The notes under the pieces are model-generated. The model was not told where the DNA came from. It ran no database searches and worked only from the letters and a program-made list of their open reading frames with translations. The position numbers and the translations under genes are program-made. From positions 1 to 10,631 of the forward strand of contig JAHJWA010000379.1 of NCBI GenBank assembly GCA_018828205.1: DNA of 10,631 nt, read 5' to 3'. This document shows positions 7,108-10,631 of the stretch, piece after piece (positions within the stretch are counted from its first letter, which is position 1; the number at the start of each line of letters is the position of its first letter). The stretch is from Alphaproteobacteria bacterium (GTDB taxonomy: Bacteria > Pseudomonadota > Alphaproteobacteria > Sphingomonadales > Sphingomonadaceae).

Positions 7108-8064
7108 CTGCCGCATTCCGATCTCATCTTTTTCGACGGTGCCCAAGTGCGCGCCTCGCTCGACTATCCGGGCTGCATCAACGTCGTTCGTGAAGCGATG
7201 ATCGCACTGTCGCAGGGACGAACCCGCCAGCTGCTGCGCACGATGATCCATATGGGCGAAGGGCGCACGTTCGCCCAGATGCCCGGCTCCTTGGGCGATG
7301 ACGACATGTTCGGGGCAAAGATGATCAGCGTCTTTGCTGACCCGGCAAGCCCCGGCACTCGGCGGCACCAAGGGGTCATCGTGATGTTCGAACCGACAGA
7401 GGGACGTCCGGTGGCAATCGTCGATGCGGAAGAGGTGACACATATCCGCACCGCCGCCGCTACAGCGGTTGCGACCGAGGCGTTGGCACGCACGGACGCC
7501 GCAAATTTGCTGATCATGGGAACCGGCGGCCAGGCACATACTCACCTGGCTGCGCTGCCCTTGGTACGAGACTTCAAGCGTATTGCGATCTGGGGCCGTG
7601 ACGGTGGCAAGGCGCGATCGCTTGCAGAGCAATACCAGGATCGTCTGCCGGTTGAACCGGCGGGCGCCATCGCGGACGAGGTTGGCCGCGCAGATGTCAT
7701 CTGCACCCTAACTTCCTCGCGCGAACCCATTCTGGCCGGGGAATGGCTCAAGCCGGGCTGTCACGTGAATATCGTGGGGTCGAGCGGACCGGGCCCGGTG
7801 GAGGTGGACAGCGCCCTCGTGGCGCGAACGCGGTTCATCGTCGACAGCCGCGCCTCCGCTCTCGATGCCGCTGCCGAATTTCTCGTGGCGAAAGCCGAGG
7901 GCATCGTATCCGACCAGCATATCGCAGCAGAAATCGGCGAGGTGCTGCAGGGTTCCATGCCGGGCCGGCAGTCGGCCGAGCAGATCACCGCCTACAAATC
8001 GCTGGGCCATGCGGTGCAGGACCTTGCCGCTGCTGCCCATCTCTACCGGAGCACGAAATCTTGA
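7108..8064 (+). CDS. Ornithine cyclodeaminase / mu-crystallin family protein
   Basis: A cytoplasmic NAD(P)-dependent enzyme of the family that includes ornithine cyclodeaminase, ketimine and pyrroline-2-carboxylate reductases and alanine dehydrogenases. Seen: LIFFDGAQVRASL at the N-terminus, R44 and K71 (GAKMISVFAD) in the substrate site, HIRTAAATAVATEALAR, the Rossmann motif GTGGQAH at 138-144, and VDSRASALDAAAEF near the catalytic region. The start is problematic. The first family-like residues lie upstream of the first usual start (GTG 7147), yet the frame is closed by TGA at 7102-7104. CTG 7108, nine bases after AGGA (7095-7098), gives a full 318 residues. A small frameshift near the start is the alternative. 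It is the first gene after the divergent Lrp control region and overlaps the amidohydrolase by four bases. Which reaction it performs cannot be told. Confidence 0.88.
   Translation: MPHSDLIFFDGAQVRASLDYPGCINVVREAMIALSQGRTRQLLRTMIHMGEGRTFAQMPGSLGDDDMFGAKMISVFADPASPGTRRHQGVIVMFEPTEGRPVAIVDAEEVTHIRTAAATAVATEALARTDAANLLIMGTGGQAHTHLAALPLVRDFKRIAIWGRDGGKARSLAEQYQDRLPVEPAGAIADEVGRADVICTLTSSREPILAGEWLKPGCHVNIVGSSGPGPVEVDSALVARTRFIVDSRASALDAAAEFLVAKAEGIVSDQHIAAEIGEVLQGSMPGRQSAEQITAYKSLGHAVQDLAAAAHLYRSTKS
8048..8051 (+). promoter_or_regulatory. Shine-Dalgarno site inside the OCD gene for the TTG start of the amidohydrolase
   Basis: GGAG, nine bases before TTG 8061, lying within the last codons of the OCD gene. 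Together with the TTGA overlap it supports coupled translation and rules out the much longer upstream open frame, which only mirrors the OCD gene in another frame. Confidence 0.55.
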
Positions 8065-10130
8065 CCCCACGCCGCATCCTTCGAACCGCCCTCGCCCTTT
8101 CCTCTGCGATCGTCGCCACATCGGCGGTGGCAGAAACGGAACGCTACTCTGTGCTCGCCAATGGCGAAAAGGTCGGCTTCGTAGAGGTGGAGATCGAAGG
8201 CCGAGAAGTCGATGTCACCTATGACGTGAAGAACAACGGGCGCGGCCCGACGATGCGCGAACGCCTGGTGCTCGACGATTCCGGGCTGCCAAAGGAATGG
8301 CGGCTGCAGGGCACCTCTACCTTCATGAACCCGATCGACGAGGTCTTTCTGCGCGAAAAAAACGCGGCTCGATGGACCGACGGGACCGGCGACGGGTCAA
8401 TGCAGCTCAACGAGCCATCGCTCTACATCGCCCAGGAAGGCAGCCCTTGGTCGCTGGGCGTCTATGCCCGCGCCCTGCTGTCGGACGAGGACCGGTCCCT
8501 GCCCGCGCTGCCGGGCGGACGGCTGATGTTGGATGTGGAAGATCCGGTCACGCTCGGATCGCAAACCTACCGCGCGGTGTCGATCAGAGGGATTGGCTTG
8601 TCACCCGACACAATCCTGCTCGATGATGAGGACCGGATGTTCGCTCGCCTGTCGATCGGCAGCGTGGTCATACGCGAGGGATACGAGCGCCACGCCGATC
8701 AACTCGGCGAAATTGCAGTGCAACGCGGAGCCGATCGCTACGCCGCGCTTCAGGACGAGTTGGCGCATGACTATGGAGCGCCCGTTCGCCTGCGTGACGT
8801 ACGCATCTTCGATCCGGCCACGGTCACCTTGGGCGAGCGGGTCTCGGTGCTGTTCTTCCGCGACCGCATCGCTGCAATCGAGCCGCTGGAGAGTCCCGGC
8901 ACACCGGGCGAGGTCGTGATCGCCGGCGAGGGGCGGACCGTCCTTCCCGGCCTGCACGACATGCATGCCCATGTATCGATGCAGTCCGCCCTGCTCTACA
9001 TCGCATCGGGCGTCACCTCGGTGCGCGACATGGGCAACGACAATGAGAGTTTGCTCGAACTGACACGCCGAATCGATGCCGGTGAGATCATCGGCCCGCG
9101 GATCATGCGTAGCGGCTTCATCGAAGGGCGTAGCGAATACAGTTCGCGCAACGGCTTCATAGTCGACAGCGAGGAGGAAGCGCTGGATGCGGTGCGCTGG
9201 TACGCCGCGCGCGGATACCAGCAGGTCAAGATTTACAATTCGATGAACCCGGACTGGGTGCCCGCGGTGGCAGCAGAGGCGCATAAGCTCGGACTTGGGG
9301 TGGCCGGCCATGTCCCGGCGTTTTCGGACGCGGACGGAATGATTGCCGCGGGTTATGACGAGCTCACCCATATCAACCAGTTGATGCTGGGTTGGGTGCT
9401 CGAACCAGAAGAAGACACCCGCACCATCCTGCGGCTCACGGCGATGAAACGGTCGGCGGGACTGGAACTAAGCGAACCCCGGGTCGAAGCGACCCTCGGC
9501 ACGATTGAGGCCAGGGATATCGCGATCGACCCCACCGCCGTGACGCTCGAGTTGCTGATGCTCAGCCGGGATGGCGCAATCAGCCCGGCAGTGGCCAGCT
9601 ACTTCGATCACCTGCCCGCGGGCCTGCAGCGCAGCCGCCGACAGGGGATCGCCCGGATCGAAAGCGAGATCGACGATGCTGCCTACTTGGGAGCATTCGA
9701 GACTATCAAGCGGTTGCTTGGCGAAATGCACCGGCGGGGCATCACGATCTTACCCGGCACCGACGACGGCACCGGCCTTTCGGTCCACCGCGAACTGCAG
9801 ATATATGCCGAGGCAGGGATCCCGCCGGCAGAGGTACTCCACCTGGCCACTCTGGGGCCTGAAATCTATATGGGCCGCGACCAGCAGCTGGGCTCCGTCG
9901 CCAAGGGCAAGCTGGCCGATTTCATCCTGGTGGACGGCGATCCGCTGGAGGATATGACCGCGCTTCACCGTATCGCGATGGTGGTGAAAGGCGGAAGCGT
10001 CTTCTACCCTTCGGAAATCTGGGCCCAGATGGGTGTTCGGCCTTTCGCCGATGCGCCGACTGTCGTCATGCCTGCCGCAGCGGAGACGGGTGTGCCCCCC
10101 GGCGGGAATGACCACGAGAGCCACGACTAG
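8061..10130 (+). CDS. Exported amidohydrolase-superfamily protein with an uncharacterised N-terminal domain
   Basis: 689 residues from TTG 8061. A signal peptide (MTPRRILRTALALSSAIVATSAVA) with basic n-region and AVA cleavage site at about 24 sends it to the periplasm. Residues about 25-225 form a beta-rich domain (opening ERYSVLANGEKVGFVEVEIEG) that I cannot name. From about 235 it is a metal-dependent amidohydrolase of the imidazolonepropionase/Xaa-Pro dipeptidase-like group: H302-x-H304 (DMHAHV), probable carbamylated K390 (VKIYN), H417 (AGHVPAF), H437 (ELTHINQ) and D568 (PGTDDG), then the closing LGSVAKGKLADFILVDGDPLEDM segment. The full binuclear metal set is present, so an active hydrolase is expected; relatives cut dipeptides or cyclic amides. 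An insertion of about 90 residues lies between H437 and D568. It is coupled to the OCD gene. The tail is His/Asp-rich (NDHESHD). Confidence 0.9.
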   Translation: MTPRRILRTALALSSAIVATSAVAETERYSVLANGEKVGFVEVEIEGREVDVTYDVKNNGRGPTMRERLVLDDSGLPKEWRLQGTSTFMNPIDEVFLREKNAARWTDGTGDGSMQLNEPSLYIAQEGSPWSLGVYARALLSDEDRSLPALPGGRLMLDVEDPVTLGSQTYRAVSIRGIGLSPDTILLDDEDRMFARLSIGSVVIREGYERHADQLGEIAVQRGADRYAALQDELAHDYGAPVRLRDVRIFDPATVTLGERVSVLFFRDRIAAIEPLESPGTPGEVVIAGEGRTVLPGLHDMHAHVSMQSALLYIASGVTSVRDMGNDNESLLELTRRIDAGEIIGPRIMRSGFIEGRSEYSSRNGFIVDSEEEALDAVRWYAARGYQQVKIYNSMNPDWVPAVAAEAHKLGLGVAGHVPAFSDADGMIAAGYDELTHINQLMLGWVLEPEEDTRTILRLTAMKRSAGLELSEPRVEATLGTIEARDIAIDPTAVTLELLMLSRDGAISPAVASYFDHLPAGLQRSRRQGIARIESEIDDAAYLGAFETIKRLLGEMHRRGITILPGTDDGTGLSVHRELQIYAEAGIPPAEVLHLATLGPEIYMGRDQQLGSVAKGKLADFILVDGDPLEDMTALHRIAMVVKGGSVFYPSEIWAQMGVRPFADAPTVVMPAAAETGVPPGGNDHESHD

Positions 10131-10631
10131 CTCTCTGCCGCACCGCGACTCCCGTTTCGCCGCAGCGCGTACCAGATACCGCCCACGCCGGCCCAGACCA
10201 GCAGCAGTCCATAGGGCCGCCAGTCGGCCTCCAGCCCTGTGAACACGAGCGCGGCTGCACAGGCGGCCCCGATATTGCCCAGAGCGATCATCCGCCCCCG
10301 CGAGGGGCGGAACGAGGCCGCCTCGTAGATATCCGGGTGGTTGCGAGCAACCTTGGCGGCTGCAAGGCAGATGCTGCCATATTTGACGAGGTTGGGGATG
10401 TTGACTGCCAGGAACAGGAAGGTCAGCTCCATCGGCAGAAACAGGCCGACACAACCGAGGGCGAACACTGCCAGCAATGCGATATGCGGAACGCGCCAGC
10501 GCGGATGAACCCGGGCGAAAGCCTGTGGCAAAACCCCCGCCTGCCCCATCGCCATCAGACTGCGACTGAACAGCGTGAAGATCGCGTTGAGACTGGTGCC
10601 GATTGCGACAACCGCGGCCAACACGACAACG
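10127..10631 (-). CDS. APC-family amino-acid permease, C-terminal part, 5' end beyond the right edge
   Basis: 167 residues of the C-terminal half of an inner-membrane amino-acid/polyamine/organocation transporter. The segment RSLMAMGQAGVLPQAFARVHPRWRVP is the conserved cytoplasmic loop of APC permeases, with its G-x-L-P and the V-P just before the next span. Around it are about five hydrophobic spans: one at the window edge, two in HIALLAVFALGCVGLF through FLFLAVNIPNLVKYGSICLAA, and two near the C-terminus (ALGNIGAACAAALVF and YGLLLVWAGVGGIWYAL). The frame stays open to the right edge, so the N-terminal 250-300 residues are missing here. It converges on the amidohydrolase gene and their stop codons overlap in CTAG. 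Uptake of the amino acids or peptide products released by the neighbouring exported enzymes is a sensible inference; the substrate is not deducible. Confidence 0.87.
   Translation of the reverse strand, partial: VVVLAAVVAIGTSLNAIFTLFSRSLMAMGQAGVLPQAFARVHPRWRVPHIALLAVFALGCVGLFLPMELTFLFLAVNIPNLVKYGSICLAAAKVARNHPDIYEAASFRPSRGRMIALGNIGAACAAALVFTGLEADWRPYGLLLVWAGVGGIWYALRRNGSRGAAES

Noticed and set aside
7743..8060. A 106-codon N-terminal extension of the amidohydrolase
   Set aside because: It lies within the OCD gene in another frame; the signal peptide beginning at TTG 8061 shows the true start.
8601..9371. A 256-codon open frame on the minus strand
   Set aside because: Shadow of the amidohydrolase catalytic domain; no domain of its own.

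Overview
The window looks like the chromosome of an aerobic, high-GC alphaproteobacterium, most likely Sphingomonadales (Erythrobacteraceae-like). Pointers are the DUF4169 protein, the small sphingomonad-type HNH protein, the abundance of exported peptidases and amidohydrolases, and the use of TTG starts. This placement is inferred from protein character, not from a marker gene. I see no rRNA, tRNA, CRISPR array, prophage or intact insertion sequence.

Layout. (1) 1-1145, minus: a Tat-exported M24 (Xaa-Pro type) metallopeptidase that runs off the left edge; it is then followed by about 440 bases with no supported gene. (2) 1585-1923, plus: a small HNH-like zinc-ribbon protein lacking two histidines usual in its family. 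It converges on rsgA (1948-2940, minus), the ribosome-assembly GTPase. (3) 3123-3308, plus: a DUF4169 protein, divergent from rsgA, then a secreted phosphatidylinositol phospholipase C1-like protein (3511-4539, plus) and a possible 37-residue membrane peptide. (4) 4714-6978, minus: an M61 family exported metalloprotease with a PDZ domain, downstream of an Lrp/AsnC regulator. (5) 7108-10130, plus: divergent from the regulator, an ornithine cyclodeaminase/mu-crystallin family enzyme translationally coupled to a two-domain exported amidohydrolase. (6) 10127-10631, minus: the C-terminal part of an APC-family amino-acid permease that runs off the right edge. Its stop codon overlaps that of the amidohydrolase.

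How it fits together. The right half reads as a peptide and amino-acid use locus: exported peptidase/amidohydrolase enzymes, a cytoplasmic imine/amino-acid enzyme, an amino-acid permease and an Lrp-type sensor placed at the divergent promoter region. Three of the families (M24 Xaa-Pro peptidase, imidazolonepropionase-like amidohydrolase, OCD family) have members acting on proline or proline peptides, so a proline-peptide role is a reasonable but unproven hypothesis. The left half is mostly housekeeping (rsgA) and small conserved accessory genes. Nothing in the window is clearly a new molecular system. The most interesting items are the uncharacterised N-terminal domain of the amidohydrolase, the non-canonical start of the OCD gene, and the histidine-poor HNH protein.
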